The notes beneath the pieces were generated by a model. The model was not told where the DNA came from and made no database searches. It worked only from the letters and a program-made list of their open reading frames with translations. The position numbers were made by a program, and so were the translations under genes. 64,000 bases of DNA, taken from NCBI RefSeq assembly GCF_007860135.1, contig NZ_SJPV01000005.1, forward strand, positions 203,393-267,392. Direction: 5' to 3'. Positions 1 to 9,070 of this stretch are shown here, piece after piece (positions within the stretch are counted from its first letter, which is position 1; each line of letters starts with the position of its first letter). This stretch comes from Novipirellula artificiosorum (GTDB taxonomy: Bacteria; Planctomycetota; Planctomycetia; Pirellulales; Pirellulaceae).

Positions 1-412
1 CATCACGAACCTGGTCGAATCGGATGCCGAAATGGCTGTGCCAAAAGAGTGTCATCTTTTCCAGTAACGGAAAAGGTGATTCCACCATCCGACGTAACCA
101 CCAAGCTTGCAACGATTCCCGATTGCCGGATTTTGCCGCGGCTTGCTCGTCTTGTTCGATGGCACGATAGGATGCAGACAGTGGTTCGTTGACGAGTAAC
201 AGTCGATCGACCGCTCGTCTCGGTCCTTGCTGTAAGGCCCGCTGCAGCTCGCCGTAGTTTGCGCCGAAACCCGCCCGGCGGTACAAATGGCCAGCCAACT
301 CCAACGTCCAAGGGTGCTCGTCACTGGGCGTGTACTCAGCCCATGCCCAATCAGAGCTGACGACAGCATCCTTCTCAGCCGGTGACTTGATTTGCAGATC
401 TGTACTCATCAT
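1..412 (-). CDS. DUF1800 family protein, N-terminal part (runs off the window edge)
   Basis: The first 137 codons of a DUF1800 protein are visible; the rest lies beyond base 1. Reading from the ATG at 412, the protein has a DWAW motif near its start, then HLYRRAGFGA, and further on a PLLEKMTLFWHSHFG stretch. These match the second DUF1800 protein at 6265-7638 (HLYRRAGFGA; LLEKTTLFWHGHFA). DUF1800 proteins are widespread in planctomycetes, usually beside DUF1501, and have no established reaction. The ATG overlaps the stop of the upstream gene as ATGA, which suggests translational coupling. A second in-frame ATG follows at once (409). No signal peptide is visible in the N-terminus. Confidence 0.88.
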   Translation of the reverse strand, partial: MMSTDLQIKSPAEKDAVVSSDWAWAEYTPSDEHPWTLELAGHLYRRAGFGANYGELQRALQQGPRRAVDRLLLVNEPLSASYRAIEQDEQAAAKSGNRESLQAWWLRRMVESPFPLLEKMTLFWHSHFGIRFDQVRD

Positions 413-2202
413 TGGTCTCCCTGCTGCGATCGTTCGCTCGTGTGGGGGGTCATCGGCTCCGAGTCAAGCGCGAATTCGATTTTCAAGACAGCGTGCGATT
501 TGCCTTCCTTCGTACTCGCGTCGATGGACACGTTGCGCAGGTGCTGCAGGATGGCAATCAGCACCTTTTGCTGTTGCTCCGCCTGCTCGCGGGTGTTCCC
601 ATCTTCGACCATGTTGTTTCTCACCATCGCATCGAAGTTGGCATTCAGAATTGCCGCCAACTGCGGACCGCTGAGGACCACGAGACTGTGCGAACTCGGA
701 ACCGGCTTCATGTCGCTTCGCTCTGCAATCTGATCGATCAGATCTTGAGTCAGACTATCGGAGGAGCTAAGGATCAGGTAATCGCCCGGCATCGCCAACG
801 TTGGCTGGAAGTTGAATCGTGAATCGACGTTGGAACGATCGTGGTCGCCGAATACGGAGAATGCAGCCGTGGTGTAAATCACGTCGGCATGTTGGGGCTT
901 GTCAATGATCAGACCGGGTTCTGCCTGTTGGCCGCGGGTGAAATTGACAAGTCCAATCGCCTTCTGCCAAGCTTCTTCGATGATCGGAGCGAACCGATCT
1001 CGGTCTCGCATCTTCAAAACGACGGCGAACCCAGGCAACTGCAACAGCGGCGTGCCGACGTTCTCGGCGTAGCGCTGCTCAGCGACGACCACACAGAGCT
1101 GCGGCTGCGTCTCTGCTAAAACCTCCTCGGTCAGGTCGCGACCGGTGAAGAAAATCCCCATCATGTTCTCAAAGAAGATGATTCCCGACGTTCGCTCTGG
1201 AAACAATTCGTCCTTTGCAGCGTAATAGCGGTACAGGTCGCGATACAGGCTGATCCCCGCGATCTGACCGGGCACGACAAAGTTCGGCATCGCACCGTCG
1301 TCCGCTTGTTGTGGTAGCGCGAATCCATCCACTGCGGCTGGGTAACCGACGCTTCCATCGGTCGTCATTTCAAGCTGAATCGCATCCCCGTTGACCTCGG
1401 CTGTGATGATCAGCCACGACGCTTCGCGAAGCGATCGTTGTAGGGGAGCCAACAGCAGCGTCGCGAGCGGATTTTCGTTTTCTGACAACGCACGCTTCAA
1501 GTCAGGCACCTGCTTCAGTACCTCCATGTTCGCGTAGACGGTTGCGACCGCGTCCACACTGGCAGCTGCTTTCGCCTTCTTGTACGACTCGGAATCCGCG
1601 AAACAGGGCAGGCTCGAGTTTGCGCGGCGATCAATCGCCGCTTTCAACACTTCGGGTTTGTTGGATACCAGCAAACGGTTGTCGATGATGGCATGCATCT
1701 CGTTGGGAGCAAGCGACCATCCGGTCACACCCTGGTAGATGGCAGATTTCACGGGGTCGCCCTGGCCAAGGGCTTTCGCATCGTCGCGGGCATGGCTCAG
1801 GAAAAACTCGTGGATTTCGTTGATCAATTTCGCATCTTCACCTTCCACGACCAACAAGTTCGAGTCATTCGGGCCGAGTGCCAAAGTGATGTTGCCACCA
1901 GCTGCTTTCTTTAAAAGCGTTGCAAAATCGCATTCGAACCTGCCTTTGAAGTAGTTCAGCAGGAATATAGCTTGCTGAGCGTCGGGATCGGCCATCGCGT
2001 CTTGGTAGGCCGACAGCGACGTGACCGCTTGCACCACGTCATCGCGGAAAGCTCGATCGACAAGCACGTCTGGACGACTGATTTCCGCAACGATCCAAGC
2101 ATCCGGCGAAACCCACTGGGTCACCGCGGGCGTTTCGGCCGCGGTGGGTCGTGACGTTAGCAAGAAAGTGGCAGACGCAATCAACAAGGCAACACGAAAC
2201 AT
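409..2202 (-). CDS. secreted ~597-residue protein, paralogue of the protein at 4427-6268 (DUF3352-like)
   Basis: The function is unknown. The N-terminus (MFRVALLIASATFLLTS...AAET) is a good Sec signal peptide, so the mature protein should be periplasmic or exported. I start at the ATG at 2202, which has GGAG about 9 bases upstream. A GTG at 2322 would overlap the permease stop as GTGA, but it adds 40 residues in front of the signal peptide and reads through a perfect hairpin. Matched blocks with the right-arm paralogue include FFTGRDLTEEVL/LFSGRDFGEDIL, LQLPGFAVVLKM/IQLPAFAIQFRM and FNFQPTLAMPGDYLILSSS/FNFSPTIAFASERVIFSSS. The overall look is of DUF3352-type proteins; that family name is inference. 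The downstream DUF1800 gene overlaps by 4 bases. Confidence 0.85.
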   Translation of the reverse strand: MFRVALLIASATFLLTSRPTAAETPAVTQWVSPDAWIVAEISRPDVLVDRAFRDDVVQAVTSLSAYQDAMADPDAQQAIFLLNYFKGRFECDFATLLKKAAGGNITLALGPNDSNLLVVEGEDAKLINEIHEFFLSHARDDAKALGQGDPVKSAIYQGVTGWSLAPNEMHAIIDNRLLVSNKPEVLKAAIDRRANSSLPCFADSESYKKAKAAASVDAVATVYANMEVLKQVPDLKRALSENENPLATLLLAPLQRSLREASWLIITAEVNGDAIQLEMTTDGSVGYPAAVDGFALPQQADDGAMPNFVVPGQIAGISLYRDLYRYYAAKDELFPERTSGIIFFENMMGIFFTGRDLTEEVLAETQPQLCVVVAEQRYAENVGTPLLQLPGFAVVLKMRDRDRFAPIIEEAWQKAIGLVNFTRGQQAEPGLIIDKPQHADVIYTTAAFSVFGDHDRSNVDSRFNFQPTLAMPGDYLILSSSDSLTQDLIDQIAERSDMKPVPSSHSLVVLSGPQLAAILNANFDAMVRNNMVEDGNTREQAEQQQKVLIAILQHLRNVSIDASTKEGKSHAVLKIEFALDSEPMTPHTSERSQQGDQ

Positions 2203-2238
2203 CGAATCAACTCCATGGTGGGGGATGGGTTGGAGTTC

Positions 2239-2264
2239 AACCGTTCGCTCGTGAGCGAACGGTT
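2239..2264. promoter_or_regulatory. perfect 12-bp inverted repeat, 2-nt spacer
   Basis: The arms are AACCGTTCGCTC and GAGCGAACGGTT, separated by GT. The structure lies in the 116-base gap between the permease stop (2319) and the exported-protein start (2202). There is no T-run on either side, so it is not a standard intrinsic terminator. It could be an operator, an mRNA-processing hairpin or a repeat; the sequence does not decide. Confidence 0.6.
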
Positions 2265-2318
2265 CCGATACAGTCCTGCGACCGAACTCCAGCATCGACA
2301 AAATTTTGAAATGACAAC

Positions 2319-3239
2319 TCACAAATCACGCCGACCAAATAACAGCGTCGCAAGACCGACACAGGCCAACGTTGGCAGGCCATAGCCCATGACGACTCGA
2401 AGCAACGAGAAATCTTGATAGTCACCGCGCTCAAAAAACTCTGGCGGCTGTTGCCGTACCGCGGCGGACCGACCGGTCAACAGGTTCAGGAAATCAGCCG
2501 CTTGGTCCGCTGCCGCTTGCATGTCCTCTGTATCTGCCTGGGCCGACGAATCGGCTTCGGCGGTCTTCCACGGCGTTCGTAGCAATGTCGGCAACGATTG
2601 ATTCAAGCTGATCGGGGAAAACTCTTCGAGTGAAAACGTATGCAATACCAAGTTAACCGGGATCCAAAATAAGATTAGTACCGCTGCAGCAAACAGTGGA
2701 CTCTTCAATAGGGTGCCAGCAAAAAAACCAAGCGAGACAAGGAATGTTAAAACCAAACCGACGACCATCAACGAAGCAGCGACGCCATACCCTGCCACGC
2801 CATCATCCGGTACGGATGCCCGCTCTGCCGCCATCACGATCCAAACAACGGGCAGGATTACCACGGCGAATGCGAGCAGCACCGCGATCACGCGGGCGGC
2901 CCAGGATGCCAACAGGTACTCCCATCGGTTTACCGGCCGACACAAGATGCCATCGGACAATGCTTCGAGTCGCGAGCCGGTAACAGGGTTCAGCCCTAGC
3001 AGTAGCACAACAAAGAACCAGGGAAAGACCAGATAGGGAAACAAAAGCTGTGCGACCAGCAATGCCGTCGGAGTTTGCCCCCAATTTGCGGTGACGATAA
3101 AGAACGTGACCAACGCGGTGGCGACGAGCCATCCACGTACAAGCCAGCTCTTGCCGAGGCCGCGAAGCTCATAGGACAGAATCGCCAATAGCGGCATGCT
3201 CGTCGCTCGTAGCTTTGAGATCGAACCGCCGAAATCCAT
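2319..3239 (-). CDS. ABC-2 type transporter permease
   Basis: About 306 residues with six predicted membrane segments. The first two are near residues 30-80, then YLLASWAARVIAVLLAFAVV, a fourth around AASLMVVGLVLTFLVSLGF, a fifth VLILFWIPVNLVL, and a last one just before the C-terminal FGRRDL. A soluble loop of about 80 residues (rich in A, D and Q) separates the last two. It should form an inner-membrane exporter with the ATPase encoded just upstream. The start is uncertain: ATG at 3239 overlaps the ATPase gene by 71 bases and ATG at 3197 by 29. The substrate is unknown; position suggests a link to the exported DUF1800-associated proteins, which is inference. Confidence 0.85.
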   Translation of the reverse strand: MDFGGSISKLRATSMPLLAILSYELRGLGKSWLVRGWLVATALVTFFIVTANWGQTPTALLVAQLLFPYLVFPWFFVVLLLGLNPVTGSRLEALSDGILCRPVNRWEYLLASWAARVIAVLLAFAVVILPVVWIVMAAERASVPDDGVAGYGVAASLMVVGLVLTFLVSLGFFAGTLLKSPLFAAAVLILFWIPVNLVLHTFSLEEFSPISLNQSLPTLLRTPWKTAEADSSAQADTEDMQAAADQAADFLNLLTGRSAAVRQQPPEFFERGDYQDFSLLRVVMGYGLPTLACVGLATLLFGRRDL

Positions 3240-4188
3240 GTTCGCTGTCCTCTTGTAGGAGTTGTAAGTACGCGTACTCGGTGTCACTTTGCGTAGAGCG
3301 GAGGGCTAACAGAGACAAATCGCTCGATTCGACCCGTTTGAGCACCTCCGCGACCACTCCGGCGCGGCTGTGCCGATCGGAGATCTCGACGACGATCGAA
3401 TGCATCTCGTGACTGCACGCTGCAACACCCGGCACCTCCGCAACCTGCTGCTGTAGCTGTAAGATCGCGTCGACCTCACCATCAAGCTCCAAGCAAAAGT
3501 CATCGCGTTGCAGTCGCTGTTTCATCTCACGCATCGAACCGCTAAAGATCATTCGGCCTTCTTGCATCACTCCAACGTGATCGCAAATCTGATCAATGTC
3601 ACTGAGGATGTGCGTTGCGACCACCACCGTTCGCGATTTCGCAAGTTCACGGATCAGGTCCAGGGTAAAACGTCGGGCTGATGGATCAAGACCTGCGGTG
3701 GGTTCGTCCCAAATCAATAGCGGCGGATCCGCTAACAGCGAAGCAGCAATGCCGAGCCGAGTTCTCATCCCCGTCGAAAAGGTTGCGATCCGTTGGTGTG
3801 TCGCCCCTAACAACCCCACGGCGCGAAGGAGTGACGTTAATCGCGGCTTGCGAAGCTGGCTCGGCAGCCGACACAGTTTGCCGAGTAAATCGAGGTACTC
3901 GACAACACAAAGGTGGCCAGGCAATACGGGGTGCGTTGGCAAATAGCCTATCATGGCGCGCACATCGGTCGCGCGGGGACCACAGCGCCGACCGAATACC
4001 TTGGCCTCGCCGGCCGAGGCCTGCTGCAACCCGAGCAACAACTTTAGCGTGGTGGTCTTGCCAGCTCCATTGGGACCCAGCAAGCCGTACACAGAACCGA
4101 CGGGTACCTTCAAGGTCATGTCGTTCACTGCGATGACACGCTGAGCATAAATCTTGGTCAGATGTTCCGTGTGGATTGCCAAGTCCAT
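3169..4188 (-). CDS. ABC transporter ATP-binding protein
   Basis: About 339 residues from the ATG at 4188. Walker A GPNGAGKT lies at residues 38-45. The signature segment reads FSTGMRTRLGIA, the degenerate form common in CcmA/NatA-type exporters. Walker B and D-loop are LLIWDEPTAGLDP, and the switch histidine is in ATHILSD. The ~100 residues after the nucleotide-binding domain (LELDGEVDAILQLQQQVAEV and onward) resemble the small C-terminal domain of ABC-2 exporter ATPases. Upstream in-frame codons up to 4233 exist, but the domain begins naturally at MDLAIHTEHLTK. It is the first gene of the leftward operon and faces the right-arm genes across a short divergent region. Confidence 0.92.
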   Translation of the reverse strand: MDLAIHTEHLTKIYAQRVIAVNDMTLKVPVGSVYGLLGPNGAGKTTTLKLLLGLQQASAGEAKVFGRRCGPRATDVRAMIGYLPTHPVLPGHLCVVEYLDLLGKLCRLPSQLRKPRLTSLLRAVGLLGATHQRIATFSTGMRTRLGIAASLLADPPLLIWDEPTAGLDPSARRFTLDLIRELAKSRTVVVATHILSDIDQICDHVGVMQEGRMIFSGSMREMKQRLQRDDFCLELDGEVDAILQLQQQVAEVPGVAACSHEMHSIVVEISDRHSRAGVVAEVLKRVESSDLSLLALRSTQSDTEYAYLQLLQEDSEHGFRRFDLKATSDEHAAIGDSVL

Positions 4189-4285
4189 AAGCGATACCGT
4201 GATCGTCTTGACGGTTGGAGGGGGGGATTGCAAGGAAGCGGGGGGAGGTGTCTGCGAAAGGTGATTCGCAGAACATCAAAAACTA

Positions 4286-4314
4286 TTGGACACGAAACGA
4301 GAAAGTTATGCTAT
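4286..4314 (+). promoter_or_regulatory. candidate sigma70-type promoter for the rightward operon
   Basis: TTGGAC at 4286-4291 and TGCTAT at 4309-4314 are separated by 17 bases. They lie in the 238-base divergent region between the ATPase gene and the exported-protein gene. The -10 match is weak, so this is a position-based guess. Confidence 0.25.
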
Positions 4315-4426
4315 TTGCCGAACGTGGTTTGATACGAACGGATACAAAGAATAGACCGTCTTGGCCGAACCCAATACTGTAGAATCACAGAAAACCACAA
4401 CGATCCATGCCTGGAAGTTTACCCCA

Positions 4427-6268
4427 ATGAACCCATTTTTGCTCTCCTTCGTTGCGACATATCACCGCAGATTCGCAGTCGGCATTTGTTGTTTCGCTGC
4501 GATCATCTCCTCGGCTGGATCATTGCACGCAGAGACCGAGACCGTGGCAACGCCTGCGAACAGCGATCGCAGTGCCACTGAGCTGTTGCCGTCTTCGATC
4601 GTTGGATTCGCGCAAGTGTCGAACCTTGGCCAAGTGATGTCGACTGTCATCGATCACCCGTTGCACCATCGCATTAAGAGCTTGCCTGCCTATGAGGCCT
4701 TTCTTGAATCGGAACCGAGACGCCAGCTTCGTGTGGCAATTGATGCATTCGAAGGCAGCATGGGCCAACCATGGCAACAAGCACTCGCGACGCTTTCTGA
4801 TGGCGGCATCAGTGTCGCATTGGATTCGAAGGGTGGCGGCGTTGCGTTGTTGGTGAAGTCGTCTAGCCGTGACAGCTTAGAACGACTTCGCGGATTCTTG
4901 CTGGCCATCTCCAGTATGAAACAGGGCGGCACGACTCCTCAGCAGGGAGAGTACCGCGGGTTCACCGCGTACCAGTTCAACAAAAAACTGAAGATGGCAT
5001 TGGTTGACAATTGGTGCTTGATCACCAACAGCTCGGAGCTTGGACAATCGATTATCGATCAATACCTTGACGGCGGTGGCGAGTCGTTGCAGTCCAAAGA
5101 ATCGTTTAGGCAGTCGGTTGAAAGTATGGATTCGCAACAGCGCGACACGGCTGCGGTATGGGGATGTTTTGATGTGGAAGCTTTGCGTAACGCAGGCGTT
5201 GCCGAGGGTTTTTTCAACGAAAAGGTGGACAACTTTGGGGGCGAGTTGGTCCTTGGCGGGATGATTGCAAACCTTCGTCATACGCCCTTTGTTACCGGGA
5301 CCGTCCATCTGGAACAACCGGGGCTTCGACTACAACTTGCGACACCCCATGACCGTGATTGGGAACCGCCACGCGAATATTACTTTGGTGAAGCGTCGAG
5401 CGCATCGGCGCCACCGCTATTGAATCTCGAGAATCGCTTGTTTGCAGTCTCTTCACATCGTGACCTGTCGCAAATGTGGCTACGAGCGGGGGACTTGTTG
5501 AGCGATCGAGTGGTGGATCAACTCGCCAAAGCGGACACGCAACTGACAACGCTTTTCTCGGGGCGTGACTTCGGCGAAGACATTCTTGGTGCGCTCGAAA
5601 GTGAGATTCAAATCATCGGCGTCTCACAGGATTTCAGCGATCACCGACCTCGCCCTGCGATCCAATTGCCCGCATTCGCGATTCAATTTCGGATGAAAAC
5701 CCCTGCCGAGACTCAACCAGAAATCCGACGCATCTTTCAGAGCTTCGTTGGTTTCGCGAATGTCACCGGCGCGATGAACGGTCAGCCTCCGTTGGACCTT
5801 GGTTTGGAAACGAGCGGCTCGGCACAGATGGTGACAGCAACCTATGTACCCGAACGCGACGAGCGAGACAGCGTGACGGCACCCATTCAATTCAATTTCT
5901 CGCCCACGATCGCGTTTGCATCCGAACGAGTCATTTTCTCTAGCTCCACGGCTTTGGCTCGTCAGATGGTTCAATCCGCGGGCACAAGCGAAGTAGCGAA
6001 CGATCGCGATGCGAACACTGAGTTGCTGGTCGACGTAAACTCGCTTCACCAAGTCCTCGAAGCGAACCGGCCACAGCTTGTTGCGGGAAACATGCTCGAG
6101 AAGGGGAATTCGGAAAATGCAGCCCAGCAGGAGATCGGCTTGTTGCTGGAGATGGTTGGCTTGATGAAACAACTAAGTTTGGAGCTCAACGTGGCAGAGA
6201 CGCAGATGCAATTGAATGCTGCAATCACCGTTGACTCGGATCGACCTCAATCGGGAGCGAACGAGTGA
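4427..6268 (+). CDS. secreted ~613-residue protein, paralogue of the protein at 409-2202
   Basis: Starting at the ATG at 4427 gives MNPFLLSFV...AVGICCFAAIISSAGSLHAET, a long but convincing signal peptide. An upstream in-frame TTG (4361) would put 22 charged residues in front of it. The body has alternating strand-like segments and matches the left-arm protein over the C-terminal 300 residues (see that entry for blocks). No catalytic motif is recognisable. The 3' end overlaps the DUF1800 GTG start by 4 bases, as in the left arm. DUF3352-like is the closest general description I can give. It is probably a periplasmic or surface partner of the DUF1800/DUF1501 proteins. Confidence 0.85.
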   Translation: MNPFLLSFVATYHRRFAVGICCFAAIISSAGSLHAETETVATPANSDRSATELLPSSIVGFAQVSNLGQVMSTVIDHPLHHRIKSLPAYEAFLESEPRRQLRVAIDAFEGSMGQPWQQALATLSDGGISVALDSKGGGVALLVKSSSRDSLERLRGFLLAISSMKQGGTTPQQGEYRGFTAYQFNKKLKMALVDNWCLITNSSELGQSIIDQYLDGGGESLQSKESFRQSVESMDSQQRDTAAVWGCFDVEALRNAGVAEGFFNEKVDNFGGELVLGGMIANLRHTPFVTGTVHLEQPGLRLQLATPHDRDWEPPREYYFGEASSASAPPLLNLENRLFAVSSHRDLSQMWLRAGDLLSDRVVDQLAKADTQLTTLFSGRDFGEDILGALESEIQIIGVSQDFSDHRPRPAIQLPAFAIQFRMKTPAETQPEIRRIFQSFVGFANVTGAMNGQPPLDLGLETSGSAQMVTATYVPERDERDSVTAPIQFNFSPTIAFASERVIFSSSTALARQMVQSAGTSEVANDRDANTELLVDVNSLHQVLEANRPQLVAGNMLEKGNSENAAQQEIGLLLEMVGLMKQLSLELNVAETQMQLNAAITVDSDRPQSGANE

Positions 6269-7638
6269 CCGAGGTCCAAGCGAACCGAGTCGATCCCGAT
6301 TGGGCATGGCAGCCGTTCGAACCGACGGCCCAACGACCTTGGGACCGCCGACTCGCCGCACACCTGTACCGTCGGGCGGGTTTCGGGGCGGACCTCGCGA
6401 CGCTCGACGAGGCACTGCTGCGCACACCTGCGGAAGTGGTGGATGAACTTTTGCAGGCCAATCGTGAACCCATACCGTTTCAGGTGACCGCGGATTCACT
6501 TGCGCAAACGATTCTCGCGAGTGGCGATCCAAAACGTTTGTCTTCCGCTTGGGTCTACCGGTTGCTGTTCACGCCGAGTCAGTTACTCGAAAAGACAACG
6601 CTTTTTTGGCATGGCCATTTTGCCACCAGCGCTGACAAAGTAACGGACGCGACCTTGATGTGGCAGCAGAACCAATTGCTCCGCTCTTATGCACTCGGCC
6701 GCTTCGACGAAATGGTTGAAGCGATTGCTCAAGATCCCGCGATGCTGATCTATCTCGACTCGACCGCGAACCGAAAGGCACATCCAAACGAGAATTTTGC
6801 ACGTGAGTTGATGGAGCTTTTCTGTTTGGGCGAGGGAAATTTTCGCGAAGGCGATGTGCGGGAATTGGCGAGGTGCTTTACCGGGTGGGAAATCAAGAAC
6901 AACCGATTTCGAAAGAATCGATATCAGCAAGACACTGGTCCGAAATCACTGTTTTCCAGGACGGGACCTTTCGACGGCGAGGAAGCCATTGCCATCGTGA
7001 CCGAACAACCGTCACTTGAGCGGTTTTTGGCGAGGAAATGGTATCGATTTTTTGTCTCAGATGAACCCCAGCCGAGCGCCGAGTTGTTGCAACCGTTGGC
7101 CGATTGCTTTCGCGCCAGTGGCCTGCAGGTGGCTGCTCCGCTGACCATGCTGCTGAAGAGCAATCTGTTCTTCTCCGAGCATGCCATAGGACGTAAGATC
7201 AAATCACCCGTTGAGTTTGTGGTTGGAACCCTGCGTTGTCTGAACGCGACCACGAATACCAACCGCGTCGCGGATGGATTGCGGACGATCGGTCAAGGCT
7301 TGTTTTACCCGCCCAACGTCAAAGGATGGGACGGGGGACGGACATGGATCAACTCGTCAACCTTGATTGGGCGCGCGAACCTGATGGCCGATTTGTTGGG
7401 CGACAGCGTGACGCGGTTCGACGGCAAACCAGTCAGCGAGTACTTTCGTTCCCTTGGTGTGAGGACGACGAGCGAAGCCATCGAGCATTTGGAGCAATGC
7501 CTGTTGGTGACTCCGCTGAGCGAGCAGACTAAGTCTGAATTGCGATCATCCGTTGAACTTCAATCCACCCAGGATGAGCAAGGGATGCGTTCATTGTTGC
7601 TCACCGTGACTTCGCTTCCGCAGTGCCAAATCGGTTAG
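6265..7638 (+). CDS. DUF1800 family protein
   Basis: A full-length DUF1800 protein of 457 residues. The family-typical HLYRRAGFGA lies at residues 33-42, followed by LLEKTTLFWHGHFA, NENFARELMELFCLGEG, ARCFTGW and GQGLFYPPNVKGWDGG. The biochemical role of the family is not established; members are usually encoded beside DUF1501 proteins. The GTG start at 6265 shares bases with the upstream TGA (GTGA) and has GGGAG about 8 bases before it. No signal peptide is visible, so if exported it may travel with a partner. Confidence 0.93.
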   Translation: MTEVQANRVDPDWAWQPFEPTAQRPWDRRLAAHLYRRAGFGADLATLDEALLRTPAEVVDELLQANREPIPFQVTADSLAQTILASGDPKRLSSAWVYRLLFTPSQLLEKTTLFWHGHFATSADKVTDATLMWQQNQLLRSYALGRFDEMVEAIAQDPAMLIYLDSTANRKAHPNENFARELMELFCLGEGNFREGDVRELARCFTGWEIKNNRFRKNRYQQDTGPKSLFSRTGPFDGEEAIAIVTEQPSLERFLARKWYRFFVSDEPQPSAELLQPLADCFRASGLQVAAPLTMLLKSNLFFSEHAIGRKIKSPVEFVVGTLRCLNATTNTNRVADGLRTIGQGLFYPPNVKGWDGGRTWINSSTLIGRANLMADLLGDSVTRFDGKPVSEYFRSLGVRTTSEAIEHLEQCLLVTPLSEQTKSELRSSVELQSTQDEQGMRSLLLTVTSLPQCQIG

Positions 7639-7680
7639 GACTTTGTCGTCCATGATGGTTGGGTGCTCACTTTCGGTTGC

Positions 7681-7692
7681 AACGCATGCGTT
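7681..7692. promoter_or_regulatory. perfect 12-bp palindrome AACGCATGCGTT
   Basis: It lies in the 172-base gap between the DUF1800 and DUF1501 genes. It may be an operator or chance; nothing else in this gap is recognisable. Confidence 0.25.
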
Positions 7693-7810
7693 ATCAACAC
7701 AATGAAATGACCACGACATAATTCCAGCGACCAACGGGATCGGAGCAGGCTGCTTAACAGGTAGCTCGCTTCGCCTGCGGTCGCAATGCATGATGAAATT
7801 GGAGATGGGT

Positions 7811-9070
7811 ATGTTCTTTTCCGACTCGACATCGCGGCGTCGATTCTTGCGTTCTTCGATCGGCGGCGCTACGGCTGTTGGAATCGGCGCGGCGATCCCC
7901 GACTGTTTCTTGCAGGCTTCGGAAAGGGCTCTGCACGCATCCGAACGGATTTTGGTCGTCGTTCAAATGACCGGTGGAAACGATGGGCTCAACACGGTGA
8001 TTCCTTATGCGAACGACGACTACCGGTCCGCTCGGCCGAAATTGGCCATCCCCGATGCCGATGTGTTGAAGTGTAGTGACGAGCTTGGCTTTCATCCGTC
8101 GATGTCTTCCATGCGACAGCTTTTCGAAGACGGAAAGATGACGGTGGTCTGTGGCGTCGGCTACGACCAACCGAATCGATCCCATTTTGAATCGATGGAC
8201 ATTTGGCACACGTGCCGACGCAAGAATGAACTCCGCGATGACGGTTGGCTCGGGCGATTTCTCGCTACCCAAGACCGCCCCGTTGGCGGTGACGTGCTGG
8301 CTTTGCATTTGGGTCAAGAAAAACAGCCCTTTGCGCTGGCGTCAAACCGTGTTCGTGTGCCGACGATTCGTGAACTGGCGGAGTTTCAGCTTCGCGGTCA
8401 AAAAGGAAAGGCGCTAAGTCGTTTTCTTACCAAGAGTGTGGAACAAGCTCCTGCCCAATCCGATGACTTATTGAAATTTTTGCAATCCAGTACGGCTTCG
8501 GCTCTTGAGGCGAGTCAGCGTGTGACCGAAGCGTCGCAAGATTACCGATCCGAGCTGCGCTATCCCGAAACGTCGCTCGGGAAAAAACTGCGTGTGATTG
8601 CGCAATTGATCGATGCAGGGCTGTCGACCCGGGTCTACTACGTTCAGCTTGACGGATTTGACACGCACGCGAACCAGCCCAACACGCATGCGATTCTGTT
8701 GCGAGAATGGAGCGATGCGGTTTCAACATTCATCCGTGATTTGGAGGGACATCACCATGGGGATCGAGTTTGCGTGATGACGTTTAGTGAGTTCGGTCGA
8801 CGGGTGGCGGAGAACGCGAGCCAGGGAACGGACCACGGTGCCGCAGGGCCGATGTTCTTGTGTGGCGGAGGGCTGGTCCCTGGGATCATCGGCGGTTACG
8901 CGAGTTTGACCGATTTGCAAGACGGTGACCTCAAGCACCAAACCGATTTTCGACAAGTCTATGCGGCCGTGTTGAGGTCGTGGCTTGGGGTGGACCCGGC
9001 CGCCATTCTCGGTGGCCAGTATGCGCCGCTTCCGCTGTTCGCATCGATGGCCGACCCTACATTGGGCTAA
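7811..9070 (+). CDS. DUF1501 family protein with Tat-type leader
   Basis: About 419 residues. The N-terminus carries SRRRFLRSSIGGATAVGIG, a twin-arginine-like signal. The family core follows: VVQMTGGNDGLNTVIPY, then YDQPNRSHFESMDIWHT, YVQLDGFDTHANQ, FSEFGRRVAEN and GTDHGAAGPMFL. DUF1501 belongs to the alkaline-phosphatase-like fold group, but its substrate is unknown. I choose the ATG at 7811, which has GGAG at 7801-7804; ATGs at 7790 and 7793 are in frame but lack a ribosome site. It is the last gene of the right arm and runs head-on into the gene at 9067-12180, with stop codons overlapping by 4 bases. Confidence 0.93.
   Translation: MFFSDSTSRRRFLRSSIGGATAVGIGAAIPDCFLQASERALHASERILVVVQMTGGNDGLNTVIPYANDDYRSARPKLAIPDADVLKCSDELGFHPSMSSMRQLFEDGKMTVVCGVGYDQPNRSHFESMDIWHTCRRKNELRDDGWLGRFLATQDRPVGGDVLALHLGQEKQPFALASNRVRVPTIRELAEFQLRGQKGKALSRFLTKSVEQAPAQSDDLLKFLQSSTASALEASQRVTEASQDYRSELRYPETSLGKKLRVIAQLIDAGLSTRVYYVQLDGFDTHANQPNTHAILLREWSDAVSTFIRDLEGHHHGDRVCVMTFSEFGRRVAENASQGTDHGAAGPMFLCGGGLVPGIIGGYASLTDLQDGDLKHQTDFRQVYAAVLRSWLGVDPAAILGGQYAPLPLFASMADPTLG

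Noticed and set aside
2203..2322. GTG start at 2322 coupling the exported-protein gene to the permease stop
   Set aside because: It adds 40 residues before a good signal peptide and translates through a perfect hairpin; the ATG at 2202 has its own ribosome site.
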